DNA from: Acidisoma sp. L85
GTDB taxonomy: Bacteria; Pseudomonadota; Alphaproteobacteria; Acetobacterales; Acetobacteraceae
Direction of reading: 5' to 3'
Assembly: GCF_009765865.1 (NCBI RefSeq)
Contig: NZ_LMUQ01000084.1
Coordinates: forward strand, 1-64,000
Length of the DNA: 64,000 bases
This document shows positions 1 to 8,663 of the stretch, piece after piece; the stretch's first letter is position 1, and each line of letters opens with the position of its first letter. A model generated the notes under the pieces. The model saw nothing but the letters and a program-made list of their open reading frames with translations. It had not been told where the DNA came from and searched no databases. Position numbers and translations under genes: made by a program.

Positions 1-2
1 GG

Positions 3-74
3 CTGGACGTGTCCGAGGCCATGATCCATGTCGCCATGGGAAGCCTGCTTTTACGCCGGATCGCCCATGACTGA
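3..74 (+). CDS. 3' end of an unidentified upstream gene (partial)
   Basis: An open frame enters from the left edge and stops with TGA at 72-74, giving about 23 C-terminal residues ending in SLLLRRIAHD. It sits 30 nt before the first permease, so it could be the preceding gene of the same operon, where a regulator, enzyme or transporter component would be expected. The fragment is too short to assign a family, and it may be a chance open frame. Confidence 0.35.
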   Translation: MDVSEAMIHVAMGSLLLRRIAHD

Positions 75-104
75 CCTTTCTCAAACGGACTGTAAGGACC
101 GCGC

Positions 105-1037
105 ATGTCGGCAGCCAATTCTTCCGCGACCTCCACGGCGCCCGCGCCGCTTCGCAGCCGAGGGGCGGGCGCGCTGCCCTATATCCTGAGTCTGCCGGCG
201 CTGCTGGTTTGCGTGGGCATCCTTATCCCATTCCTGACGGCGGTCTTCTATTCGCTCGAGCGCTACAACCTGGCCTTTCCGCAGGCGCGGAAATTCATCT
301 GGTTCGGCAATTACGTGAAGCTTGCCTATAGTTCCGAATTCTGGCGCACGGTCGAGGTGTCGCTGCTCTATACGGTCTTTACGGTTGGGTTCGAGTTGCT
401 GATCGGTCTCGGCATCGCGCTGCTGCTGTGGCGGCGGTCCTTTGTCACGAACCTGCTCAATGTCTTGCTGATCCTGCCGCTGATGGTGGCCCCGGCCATC
501 GCGAGCCTGATGTGGAAGCTTATGACGAACGCCAATTTCGGCGTGCTGAGCTACATCGTCACGGTTCTGGGCTTTCCGAATTTCCGCTGGGCGACCTCGC
601 CTTCGTCGGCGTTGTTCACCGTGGTTCTGGTGGATATCTGGGTATACACGCCGTTCATCGCGATCCTTTTGCTGGCGGGTTTGCGCGGGCTGCCGCGACA
701 GCCTTTCGAGGCGGCGGAACTGGATGGCGTGCCGCAGACCTTCGTCTTCTTTCGCATTCTTCTGCCGATGCTGCTGCCATACGTGCTGACGGCGACGCTG
801 TTCCGCATGCTCGACAGCATCCAGCAATTCGACATCATCTATGCGATGACGCAGGGCGGACCGGGCGACACGCTGATGGTGTTCCAGATCCAGTCCTATT
901 TGCAGGCCTTCACCTTCACCAATATCGGCCGCTCCTCCGCGATCCTGATGGTGCTCTGGGCGATCACCTACGTGCTGAGCAAATACTTCATGAGCACCTG
1001 GACGCGTCTGCGCGAACGCGCCCATGGGCTGGCTTAG
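105..1037 (+). CDS. ABC transporter permease, sugar/polyol type (MalF/UgpA-like)
   Basis: A 310-aa inner-membrane permease of the carbohydrate-uptake ABC class. About six hydrophobic segments are visible, the first near residues 25-50. The cytoplasmic coupling (EAA) loop reads EAAELDGVPQTFVFFRILLP near residue 205, which is the usual contact with the ATPases. The ATG is preceded by AAGGA with 7 nt spacing. The gene opens a run of permease, permease, ATPase, ATPase on one strand. No substrate-binding protein is in view; it is probably to the left of the window. The substrate is unknown, though the paired ATPases recall glycerol/polyol systems. Confidence 0.88.
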   Translation: MSAANSSATSTAPAPLRSRGAGALPYILSLPALLVCVGILIPFLTAVFYSLERYNLAFPQARKFIWFGNYVKLAYSSEFWRTVEVSLLYTVFTVGFELLIGLGIALLLWRRSFVTNLLNVLLILPLMVAPAIASLMWKLMTNANFGVLSYIVTVLGFPNFRWATSPSSALFTVVLVDIWVYTPFIAILLLAGLRGLPRQPFEAAELDGVPQTFVFFRILLPMLLPYVLTATLFRMLDSIQQFDIIYAMTQGGPGDTLMVFQIQSYLQAFTFTNIGRSSAILMVLWAITYVLSKYFMSTWTRLRERAHGLA

Positions 1038-1077
1038 GGTGTTGGTGATGAGTGGGATCCGTTGTGGCCAGGTTAGC

Positions 1078-1165
1078 CGTCAGGCTCGGCGCAGGCCGAG
1101 CATCCACGCCTTGCCTTCGTCGAGCAAGCAAGGCGTGGATGGCACGCCTTCGCGTGCCATGACGG
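1078..1165 (+). repeat. Cloverleaf repeat copy A (inside ABC operon)
   Basis: An intergenic element of 88 bp with an outer stem CCGTCA/ATGACGG, a left hairpin (GCTCGGCGCAGGCCGAGC), a central hairpin (ATCCACGCCTTGC pairing with GCAAGGCGTGGAT) and a right hairpin (GGCACGCCTTCGCGTGCC). It lies between the two permease genes of one operon, so it must be transcribed with them. It shares sequence with copies at about 4.3, 39.5, 40.7, 45.9, 47.0, 58.5 and 61.8 kb. Confidence 0.85.
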
Positions 1166-1223
1166 ATGGGGGCTGTGTGCAAACCGTCCGACCAAGACCA
1201 GCCTCCTGCGGGACCTCACCATC

Positions 1224-2075
1224 ATGAAGAGCGCCTCCTTCTCCCCCGTGCGCGGCATTCTCATGCTGATCGTCGCGGTGTTCTTTCTGTTTCCGCTGAT
1301 CTGGATCGTGCTGATGTCGTTTGAGACGAACGGCGATATCCTGCGCAGCCCACCGCGACTCTTCTTCTCGCCGACTCTGCACAACTATGTTTCGCTGATT
1401 CTGGGCAAGCTCGGCGGTGGCGTCGGAACGATGACCGTCGACTACATGCGCAATATGATGAACAGCGTGATCCTGAGCGTCTGTTCGGTCGTGGTTTCGC
1501 TAATCCTGGGCGTGCCCGCCGCCTATGCCTTCGCCCGCTTCAAGTTTCGTGGCGGCGAGGATATGGCCTTTACCCTGTTGAGCTTTCGCTTCGCGCCGCC
1601 GCTGCTCGTGCTGCTGCCGCTGCTGCGCTACTTCCAGGTGATCGGCCTGTACGACACCTATTTCGGTCTCGTCTGGGTCTACCAGCTCATCACTTTGCCG
1701 CTGGTTCTCTGGATCGTGCGCGGCTATTTCGAGGATGTCAGCGAGGATATTGAACTCGCCTACCGCCTCGACGGCCATAGCTGGCTCGCGACTTTCTTCA
1801 AGATCGCGATTCCCCTGGCCCGCCCCGGCATCGCCGCCGCCGCTCTGCTCGCCTTTATCTATGCGTGGAACAACTTCATTTTCGCGCTGATCCTGGGATC
1901 GAGTTCGGTGCAGCCAGTAACGGTCGGCGCGCTCGCTTTCATCACAGCCTCGGGCATCGAATACGGGCAGATCGCGGCGGCGCTGGTGCTGTCGGTGATT
2001 CCGACGCTGGTGCTGGCGATCTTCACGCAACGCTATCTCGTCGAGGGCCTCAGCCTCGGCGCCATCAAGGGCTGA
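1224..2075 (+). CDS. ABC transporter permease, sugar/polyol type (MalG/UgpE-like)
   Basis: A 283-aa inner-membrane permease, the partner of the preceding one. It has an N-terminal membrane segment (residues about 10-32) and a coupling loop near residue 180 reading ELAYRLDGHSWLATFFKIAI, a variant of the EAA motif. It is separated from the first permease by 186 nt holding repeat copy A, and ends 10 nt before the first ATPase. The second membrane subunit of a binding-protein-dependent importer is expected here. Substrate not determinable from sequence. Confidence 0.88.
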   Translation: MKSASFSPVRGILMLIVAVFFLFPLIWIVLMSFETNGDILRSPPRLFFSPTLHNYVSLILGKLGGGVGTMTVDYMRNMMNSVILSVCSVVVSLILGVPAAYAFARFKFRGGEDMAFTLLSFRFAPPLLVLLPLLRYFQVIGLYDTYFGLVWVYQLITLPLVLWIVRGYFEDVSEDIELAYRLDGHSWLATFFKIAIPLARPGIAAAALLAFIYAWNNFIFALILGSSSVQPVTVGALAFITASGIEYGQIAAALVLSVIPTLVLAIFTQRYLVEGLSLGAIKG

Positions 2076-2085
2076 GGAAAACTTC

Positions 2086-3168
2086 ATGTCGTTCCTGACA
2101 GTCCAGCGCCTGTCCAAGGCTTACAAGAAACAGGAGGTCATCCAAGACCTCAGCTTCACGGTCGACCGGCTGGAGACGCTGGTGGTTTTCGGGCCGTCAG
2201 GTGCGGGCAAAACCGTACTGTTGCGGCTGATCGCGGGCATGATCCGGCCCGATCGCGGCAATATCATTGTCGATGGACGGGACATCACCGATCTCAACCC
2301 GGAACATCGCCATCTCGGCATGGCGTTCCAGAATTTCGCGCTCTATCCGCATATGACGGCCTATGAGAATATCGCGAGCCCCTTGCGGTCTCGCCGCATA
2401 GCGCAGTCCGAGGTGGACCAGCGGGTGCACGAAGTCGCGAAGCTGCTGCGCATCGATCATGTGGTGAGCCATCTGCCGAAAGCTCTGTCGAACGGGCAGA
2501 AGCAGCGCACCGCCCTTGCCCGCAGCCTGATCGCCAAGCCGAACCTTATTCTGCTCGATGATCCGCTGCGCAACGTGGATGCGAAAGTGCGCTACGAGAT
2601 GCGGCTGGAATTGCCGCAATTGCTCCGCGCGCGGGAAACCACCGTGGTTTACGTGACGCAGGACTACAAGGAGGCGATGGCGCTGGGCGACCGTATCGCC
2701 GTGCTGGTGGATGGCCGGATCGAGCAGATCGCCACGCCGCGCGAGATTTACGAGCGCCCCGCGAATAGCCGCATCGCCCGGCTGTTCGGCGATCCGCCGA
2801 TCAATCTTCTGCCGGTGAGCACCGTGCCCGGCAGTCAGGGCGCGCAGATTCGCGTTGCCTCGACGGATGTGGCGCTGCCCGGCGGTGCCGGCGCGCGTGA
2901 TGGCTGCGTGCTGGGGCTGCGGCCAGAGGATGTGGCCGTAGGGTTCGAGGCGCAGCCAGGCGCCATGCCGGTGGAGATCGATGCGGTGACGCCGCTCAAT
3001 GACCGCGAGGTCATGCTGCTGCGCGCCCGCGACGGCACCGAGATTTTCGCGAGCGCACCGCAGGGCCATATGGCGGGATCGGGGCAGCGCGGCCGGCGCG
3101 AAGCCTGGGCGACGCTCGACCTATCGCATTCGCATTTCTTCGATACGGCCGGGGGCGCGCGGTTATGA
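2086..3168 (+). CDS. ABC transporter ATPase with degenerate catalytic residues
   Basis: A 360-aa ATP-binding subunit of the MalK/UgpC type with a C-terminal regulatory (TOBE-like) region. Walker A is GPSGAGKT (36-43) and the Q-loop glutamine is present (Q82). The catalytic glutamate after Walker B is aspartate (LILLDD, D159), the switch histidine is glutamine (VTQD, Q192), and the signature is LSNGQ rather than LSGGQ. It pairs with the next gene, whose own glutamate and histidine are intact. I infer a heterodimer with one catalytic and one mainly structural ATP site, as is known for other asymmetric ABC proteins. Confidence 0.88.
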   Translation: MSFLTVQRLSKAYKKQEVIQDLSFTVDRLETLVVFGPSGAGKTVLLRLIAGMIRPDRGNIIVDGRDITDLNPEHRHLGMAFQNFALYPHMTAYENIASPLRSRRIAQSEVDQRVHEVAKLLRIDHVVSHLPKALSNGQKQRTALARSLIAKPNLILLDDPLRNVDAKVRYEMRLELPQLLRARETTVVYVTQDYKEAMALGDRIAVLVDGRIEQIATPREIYERPANSRIARLFGDPPINLLPVSTVPGSQGAQIRVASTDVALPGGAGARDGCVLGLRPEDVAVGFEAQPGAMPVEIDAVTPLNDREVMLLRARDGTEIFASAPQGHMAGSGQRGRREAWATLDLSHSHFFDTAGGARL

Positions 3169-3193
3169 GCGCTCCGGTGAGGATGCACCGCTG

Positions 3194-4309
3194 ATGGCGA
3201 CACTCGATCTCGACGATATCTCGAAGATATATCCGGGCTCGCGTGACCGCGCGGTCGATCACGTCTCGATGAAGATCGAGGATGGCGAGATTATCGCGCT
3301 GCTCGGTTCCTCGGGCTGCGGCAAAACCTCCACTTTGCGAATGGTCGCGGGGTTCGAGAGCGTGACCGAGGGGACGGTCAAACTCGGCGACCGCATCGTG
3401 AATAATCTCAAGCCGGCCGAGCGGAATATCGCGATGGCCTTCGAGGGCTATGCGCTGTATCCGCCGCTGAAGGTGCGCGACAATATCGCGTTCAGCCTGT
3501 TGCGGGACCGTACGCCGCGCGCCGAGATCGACAAACGTGTCGGCGAGATCAGCGACATGCTGGAACTGGGGCCCATGATGGAGCGCTATCCGCCGGGTCT
3601 TTCCGGCGGCCAGCAACAGCGTGTCAGCCTGGCGCGGGCGCTTATTCGCAAGGCCGCGATCTATCTGCTCGACGAGCCGATGTCGCAGCTTGAGCCGCAG
3701 TTGCGGGCTTTGCTGCGGGCGCGGATCAAGGACCATCTCATCGCCAATAAAATGACGACGGTGATCGTGACGCATGACCAGACGGAGGCCATCGCTTTGG
3801 CCGATCGCATCGCTGTCATGGATAACGGGCTGTTGCAGCAATTCGGCACGCCCGAGGATTTGCGCGAGCGGCCGAGCAATCTGTTCGTGGCATCCTTTAT
3901 CGGGGAGCCGCCGATGAATTTGTTTTCCGCCGAGGTGGCAGGCGGGGTTCTTCAGGTTTTCGATAACGAAGGCGCCGCCGCTTTTACGCTGCCGTTGCGG
4001 CAGGGAGCTTTGCCGCCCGGTAGCCGCGTGATGATCGGGATGCGGCCGCATAAGCTACGGGTCTCGGAGGATCTGGCCGGGGCGACGCTACGGGGACGGG
4101 TGGTGACGAACCATTGGCTGGGCGACCACAGCCATGTCGGCGTGCAGGTCGGCGGCTGTTTCCTGATCGCGGTGGCGGGCCGTCATGTGGTGGCGCCGGT
4201 AGGCGCCGAGGTCGGCATCATTGCGCCGGAAGATGCCGTCCATGTCTTCGATGTCGCGAATGGCCAGGCGATCCGGCATGGGCTGCACGATCAGGCGACG
4301 GCTGCGTAG
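3194..4309 (+). CDS. ABC transporter ATPase (catalytic partner)
   Basis: A 371-aa MalK-type ATPase. Walker A GSSGCGKT (38-45), signature LSGGQ (136-140), Walker B YLLDE with catalytic E161, and switch H194 are all intact. The Q-loop glutamine is replaced by glutamate (MAFEGYALYP, E84) and the D-loop reads SQLEP. I chose the ATG at 3194 because the conserved N-terminus MATLDLDDISKIYPG begins there; the open frame continues upstream but overlaps the previous gene. It starts 25 nt after that gene and is the last gene of the operon. The paired ATPases resemble rhizobial glycerol importers from memory, without a search. Confidence 0.87.
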   Translation: MATLDLDDISKIYPGSRDRAVDHVSMKIEDGEIIALLGSSGCGKTSTLRMVAGFESVTEGTVKLGDRIVNNLKPAERNIAMAFEGYALYPPLKVRDNIAFSLLRDRTPRAEIDKRVGEISDMLELGPMMERYPPGLSGGQQQRVSLARALIRKAAIYLLDEPMSQLEPQLRALLRARIKDHLIANKMTTVIVTHDQTEAIALADRIAVMDNGLLQQFGTPEDLRERPSNLFVASFIGEPPMNLFSAEVAGGVLQVFDNEGAAAFTLPLRQGALPPGSRVMIGMRPHKLRVSEDLAGATLRGRVVTNHWLGDHSHVGVQVGGCFLIAVAGRHVVAPVGAEVGIIAPEDAVHVFDVANGQAIRHGLHDQATAA

Positions 4310-4342
4310 CGGGCGGCTGTCAGACTAACGGCGAGGGTTCCA

Positions 4343-4428
4343 CGTCATCTTCGGCGAAGGCCGAAGATCCACGCCTTACTCGCGGCACGAGGCAAGGCGT
4401 GGATGCCCGGCCTTCGCCGAGCATGACG
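4343..4428. repeat. Cloverleaf repeat copy B
   Basis: An 86-bp element between the convergent ABC ATPase and acyl-CoA hydrolase genes. Outer stem CGTCAT/ATGACG, left hairpin TCTTCGGCGAAGGCCGAAGA, central ATCCACGCCTT/AAGGCGTGGAT, right hairpin around CGGCCTTCGCCG. Both side arms are of the CTCGGC type, so it is nearly symmetric. It could act as a bidirectional transcript end; no U-run is seen. Confidence 0.85.
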
Positions 4429-4469
4429 AAACGGTTGCAAGGCCGGTCAGTGCCTGGCACTCGCCGCCG

Positions 4470-5501
4470 TCACTCCTCCTCCGCCAGCAAATCATCGATC
4501 ACGTCGTCATCGACTTCGTCGATATGCGCCGGCTGCCAGTTTGGCTTGCGGTCCTTGTCGACGATCATGGCGCGCACGCCCTCCTGGAAATCCGGCAAGG
4601 TGATGATCTGCGCGACGAGGTTCATCTCCGCTTCGAGGCATGCCGGCAGGTCGCGCCGGCTGCCACGCTGCAGCAGACCCAGCGACCAGGCGAGCGATGA
4701 GGGCGAGGCGCTCGCCATCACATCACGGGCGCGGATCGCCCATGGCGCGCCTTCCGCGGCGAGCCGCTGCATGATCTCCTCCACCGTCTCGGCGGAGAAG
4801 CAGCGGTTGATGGCTGCCCGGTCGGCCGCCCAGGTGAAAGGCGGCGGCGCTATGGCATGGGTCGCGAGCACGGCCACGCCATCGAGCGCCAGTTCCTCCG
4901 AGAGTGACGCCAGGTCGGCACTCGGAACGAAATGCGTGGCGAGACCGAGATGCACCGCATCGGCGCCCGTCACCCGCTCTCCGGTCAGGCCGAGATAGAC
5001 TCCGAGGGCGCCCGGCAGGCGCGGCAGGAAGAAGCTCGCCCCGATATCCGGCGCAAGGCCGATGGAGGTTTCCGGCATAGCGAGGACCGCCTGCTCGGTG
5101 ACGATGCGGTAGGAGCCGTGAACGGAGATGCCGAGGCCGCCGCCCATGCAGATGCCGTCGATCAGCGCTACATAAGGCTTGGGGAAGGCCGCGATGGTCG
5201 CGTTGAGCAGATATTCCTCGGCGAAGAAGGTCTGCGCCTCGTCGATGGCGCCTGCCAGGACGAGGGTGCGAACTCGTTTCACGTCGCCGCCGGCACAGAA
5301 GGCACGGCCGGCGCCCTGCACGACGACGGCATGGATCGCCGGTTCGTCCCGCCAATTCTCCAAAGTCTCCTGGAGTTGCTGCACCATTGAAAGGTCGAGG
5401 GCGTTCAGCGTCCGCGGGCGGTTCAGGAGGATGCGTCCGATGCGTCCGTCCACTTCGGTCTTGATGGCGGGTGCTTCGTCGGCCGGAGTGGTCTCGCTCA
5501 T
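4470..5501 (-). CDS. Enoyl-CoA hydratase/isomerase family, 3-hydroxyisobutyryl-CoA hydrolase-like
   Basis: A 343-aa crotonase-fold protein. It carries the oxyanion-hole stretches GAGRAFCAGGDV (about 63-74) and GICMGGGLGISVHG (about 116-129), then MPETSIGLAPDIGASFFLPR. The last two motifs and the length fit 3-hydroxyisobutyryl-CoA hydrolase, which releases 3-hydroxyisobutyrate in valine breakdown, better than a plain enoyl-CoA hydratase (about 260 aa). The start has GAGGA about 9 nt upstream. No other valine-catabolic genes are adjacent, so the pathway role rests on family resemblance only. Confidence 0.82.
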   Translation of the reverse strand: MSETTPADEAPAIKTEVDGRIGRILLNRPRTLNALDLSMVQQLQETLENWRDEPAIHAVVVQGAGRAFCAGGDVKRVRTLVLAGAIDEAQTFFAEEYLLNATIAAFPKPYVALIDGICMGGGLGISVHGSYRIVTEQAVLAMPETSIGLAPDIGASFFLPRLPGALGVYLGLTGERVTGADAVHLGLATHFVPSADLASLSEELALDGVAVLATHAIAPPPFTWAADRAAINRCFSAETVEEIMQRLAAEGAPWAIRARDVMASASPSSLAWSLGLLQRGSRRDLPACLEAEMNLVAQIITLPDFQEGVRAMIVDKDRKPNWQPAHIDEVDDDVIDDLLAEEE

Positions 5502-5520
5502 CGGGTCGTCCTCGCATCGG

Positions 5521-7533
5521 TCATGGAGGGGAACCTCGCGCGGTGTGAGGAGGCTGGCAATGGCGCCGCGAGGCGCGTGGGGTCAGTGCGCCGAGATCCC
5601 TCTCCGGTTCCAGAAGGGATAGACGCGATGCGAGGAGCGACCGCGCGGCATCGACCTCGGGGCCGAGGACGCAAAGCGGCGCGCAGGCCAGCGCGTCCCG
5701 AATCATCATGGCATTGGGACCTTCTCCACCGAAAACGGGCTGGAGCTGCGTGAGACCGCTGTTGTTGCCGAAGGATCCGCGATCGCCGACGTCGAGGTAG
5801 CTCTCGGCCGGCAGACCCTCCGCCAGCAGCACGGAATGGCGCGGCAATTCGATGTGGTAGTAGGTGATCGTATTGGCATTGACCTGGCGGATCGAGCTGC
5901 CGTTCACGAGGTGCTTTACCGGCACGAGTACTTCATTCACCAGGACGGCGTGATCGGGCGATAGCAGCAGGTCGCGGTGGGGTTCGTGCTCGGCGAAGGC
6001 ATGCGCCGCGACGCGGATTGGCAGGACACGATCGGGCGTCGGATGCGTGTCGCATTGCACGCGGCGATGCCCCGCCCAGGTGATCCTCATAAGTTCGCCG
6101 AAAGCCGTCAGTACGCGATCGCCCTCGCGCAGTTTCTCGACGGGCGTCTCGCCGCCCGGTGTTGCAATGCGCGTGCCCGCGGCGAAACAGGGAATGAGCG
6201 TGACGGTCGTGTCGCTGCCGGAAACCTGGGTGGTGACGGTCTCATTGGTGAAGGCGCTGTCGAATTTCAGGACATAGGTATTGCCGCCGCCGCTTAGCGT
6301 CAGTTGATCCGTCGTTGTGTCGAAGGTGGAGGAGAGGCCGGTGACGCCGGTGAGGCGGATGGTGTCGCCTGTCGAGAAGCCGGTGATGGTCTGCACGGCA
6401 TTGAAAGCGGCGGCGGTGCCGCTGATTTGCCATTGGGCGCCAGAATCGAAGGCGATCGTCGGGAAATTCGTGATCGTCGTGCCGAGACCCGCGAGTGTGT
6501 TCTGAGTCTCCGATGCCGCGAGTTCCAGCACGCTATTGGCGCCGCCGCCACTGACTGTGCCCCCGAAGACGGCACCTGTCTCCACCACCAGGCGATCGGC
6601 CTGATTGGTGCCGAAGCGGATGGCGGTTCCGGTCAGTCTGGCCGCGCTTATGATGCCCGCGTTGACCAGCGTGCCGCTGAGCAGGGAGACGCCGGTCAAG
6701 TCGCCGATAATGGTGCCCGTGTTGGTGAGCGTCCCGCCATCGGCGAGGTCGGCGCCGATCGCGCCGCCATAGATATAACCTGCGTTACTGAAGGCAAGCG
6801 GCCCTGTCGGTCCCGTCAGGACGCCGTAGGCGGCGCCGCTGATCGAACCGCCGGTGAGGTTCGTGATGACGCCGCCATGTGCCAGGTAGACGCCATAGCC
6901 GCCACGCACCAGCACTTGCATCGCGTTGATGGTGCCGCTGTTCGTCACAGTGCCGACGCCACCGTAGACCCCGACACCAATGAAGGTTCCGGTGATGCTG
7001 CCGTCAGTGAGGTTGGTGACGCTGCCGCTCCCCAGCAAATTGACGCCGTTCCCCTCAGCCGTCGAGACGTGGATATCGCCGTCATTGCTGACAATGCCGG
7101 TGCCGCTTTCGACGTCGATGCCGTCAAAGCCACCAAAGATGACGCCGCCGCTGAGATTGGTGACGATGCCGCCGACCGCGAGATACACACCGTTATAGGT
7201 ATTCGGCAGAGGTGTGGCCTCGATCTTGATCGCGCTCGAGTCCAGCGTGCCGCTATTCGTGACGGTGCCAGCGGCACCCGTCACGTCGATGCCGTTACGA
7301 TAGGCGGAGATCGTGCCGAGGTTAATCACGACACCACCGGCCGTCAGCGACACGCCGTCCGCGCCGGATGCGGAGGCCGTGACGATGCCGCTGTTGCCGA
7401 GCGTCCAAGGAGTCGCGAGGCCCGATATGGCGACGCCGGTGCTGGCGGTGATCGTACCGCTCGCGGTGATCGTCGTCGGATTGGTGCTCAGGGTAATGCC
7501 CTGGGTGATGGCGGATGAAATCGAACCTGACAA
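5521..7533 (-). CDS. Beta-repeat surface/secreted protein with C-terminal Hint domain
   Basis: A 670-aa protein in two parts. Residues 1 to about 440 are low-complexity, Gly/Thr/Ser/Asn-rich repeats of the type VTNSGTI / VTNLTGGSI / GVYLAHGG, typical of beta-helix passengers. Residues from about 449 form a Hint (hedgehog/intein) domain starting CFAAGTRIATPGGETPVEKL and containing LLLSPDHAVLV; C449 is the expected self-processing nucleophile. No Sec signal peptide is visible at the TTG start, which has GAGAGG just upstream, so secretion may be by another route (type I is a guess). Hint domains of this kind can cleave themselves; the role here is unknown. Confidence 0.8.
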   Translation of the reverse strand: MSGSISSAITQGITLSTNPTTITASGTITASTGVAISGLATPWTLGNSGIVTASASGADGVSLTAGGVVINLGTISAYRNGIDVTGAAGTVTNSGTLDSSAIKIEATPLPNTYNGVYLAVGGIVTNLSGGVIFGGFDGIDVESGTGIVSNDGDIHVSTAEGNGVNLLGSGSVTNLTDGSITGTFIGVGVYGGVGTVTNSGTINAMQVLVRGGYGVYLAHGGVITNLTGGSISGAAYGVLTGPTGPLAFSNAGYIYGGAIGADLADGGTLTNTGTIIGDLTGVSLLSGTLVNAGIISAARLTGTAIRFGTNQADRLVVETGAVFGGTVSGGGANSVLELAASETQNTLAGLGTTITNFPTIAFDSGAQWQISGTAAAFNAVQTITGFSTGDTIRLTGVTGLSSTFDTTTDQLTLSGGGNTYVLKFDSAFTNETVTTQVSGSDTTVTLIPCFAAGTRIATPGGETPVEKLREGDRVLTAFGELMRITWAGHRRVQCDTHPTPDRVLPIRVAAHAFAEHEPHRDLLLSPDHAVLVNEVLVPVKHLVNGSSIRQVNANTITYYHIELPRHSVLLAEGLPAESYLDVGDRGSFGNNSGLTQLQPVFGGEGPNAMMIRDALACAPLCVLGPEVDAARSLLASRLSLLEPERDLGALTPRASRRHCQPPHTARGSPP

Positions 7534-7696
7534 AGGCCTCTCCCGTAGTCGCGTAATCCTCGCGATGTCGACAGGGTAAAGCGCCCTCGGCTAAAATTCC
7601 CTCAATATCCCGAGTGTTGAATCCGCATTGTCTTAGTTCCCCGGAGCATCCAACCGGCGGCAGCGGCCACTCGCCGCAGTCCACCATCGAACAAGA

Positions 7697-7726
7697 ATTC
7701 TCTCTCGCGGTTTGGAATCCGGTCAA
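7697..7726 (-). promoter_or_regulatory. Candidate sigma-70 promoter for the Hint-domain gene
   Basis: On the minus strand TTGACC (7721-7726) and GAGAAT (7697-7702) are separated by 18 nt, about 165 nt before the TTG start. The -35 is a good match and the -10 is only 4 of 6. The surrounding gap between hisG and the Hint gene (7534-7879) holds no credible gene. Confidence 0.28.
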
Positions 7727-7879
7727 TTCTTTGTGCGTAGCCCATATCGGACGCCGGCGTAATGCAAGGATCTCCGCTCATAGCGGTCTAGAGCTTGCGG
7801 CCACGACGCCGTGAGAGCGGATTACTTATCAATTTGAACGGTCTGGCGCGTGAATCAGCCGATGCGCAAGATGCATGAG

Positions 7880-8605
7880 TCAGGCAGCGGCCTTGTCGAG
7901 TGCGGCGCGAAAACGTTCGATCCAGCCGCCGATGGCCTGCGGCCGTGTCTTCAGCGCCGCGCGATTGACGATGAGCCGGCTCGTGACGTGCGCGATCACC
8001 TCGCTCTCGACGAGGCCATTGGCGCGCAGGGTCGAACCGGTCTGGACAAGATCGACAATTACCCGGGAGAGGCCGAGGCGCGGAGCGATTTCCATCGCGC
8101 CGCTAAGATGCACAACCTCGGCATGGATGCCGCGGGCTGCGTAATGGCGGCGCGCGATATTAGGATATTTGGTTGCCACTCGGACGCGCGACCAGCGCTC
8201 GGGATCACCCTGCCCCGCCGTTTCCTCGGGCTCCGCGACCGAGACGCGGCAGCGGCCGATGCCGAGGTCGAGCGGCGCATAGATTTCCGGATAGTCGAAT
8301 TCCATCAGCACATCGGCGCCGCAAATGCCGATCTCGGCTGCCCCGAAGGCCACGAAGGTCGCGACATCGAAGGAGCGGACGCGGATGATGTCGAGCAAGG
8401 GATCGCTGGTCGGGAAGCGCAGGCGGCGGCTGCTATCCTCCGCCAGATCGGCGGCGGGTTCCAGCCCGACTCGTTCAAGCAGAGGCAGGCAGTCGCCGAG
8501 GATGCGGCCTTTCGGCAGCGCCATCACCACGGCGCCATGATCCGTCTCGGTCGCCGGGAGCCTGGCGTCATTGGCGGGACGAGGGGTTTGCGGGCCTGGG
8601 CTCAT
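7880..8605 (-). CDS. hisG: ATP phosphoribosyltransferase, short form
   Basis: A 241-aa enzyme for the first step of histidine synthesis: ATP plus PRPP gives phosphoribosyl-ATP. Recognisable stretches are MALPKGRI near residue 28, GICGADVLMEFD, VATKYPNIARRHY and DLVQTGSTLRANGL (the PRPP loop). I chose the ATG at 8605 (MSPGPQTP); an in-frame upstream start at 8677 would overlap the preceding gene. It lacks the C-terminal regulatory domain of the long form, so by family knowledge it should need HisZ, which is not next to it. Confidence 0.93.
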   Translation of the reverse strand: MSPGPQTPRPANDARLPATETDHGAVVMALPKGRILGDCLPLLERVGLEPAADLAEDSSRRLRFPTSDPLLDIIRVRSFDVATFVAFGAAEIGICGADVLMEFDYPEIYAPLDLGIGRCRVSVAEPEETAGQGDPERWSRVRVATKYPNIARRHYAARGIHAEVVHLSGAMEIAPRLGLSRVIVDLVQTGSTLRANGLVESEVIAHVTSRLIVNRAALKTRPQAIGGWIERFRAALDKAAA

Positions 8606-8663
8606 GCTGGCGCGTCTAGCATCGGTGGCGGCGAGGGACAAAAGCGGTGGGCGCGCGCCTGAT

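Noticed and set aside
1078-1165. tRNA gene suggested by the cloverleaf shape
   Set aside because: The outer stem and arms do not have tRNA lengths, and there is no T-psi-C (GTTCGA) or CCA-side pattern; the same shape recurs as a repeat family.
6304-7518. 404-aa plus-strand frame opposite the Hint-domain gene
   Set aside because: It is a low-complexity antisense shadow of the repeats; the minus-strand protein has a recognisable Hint domain.
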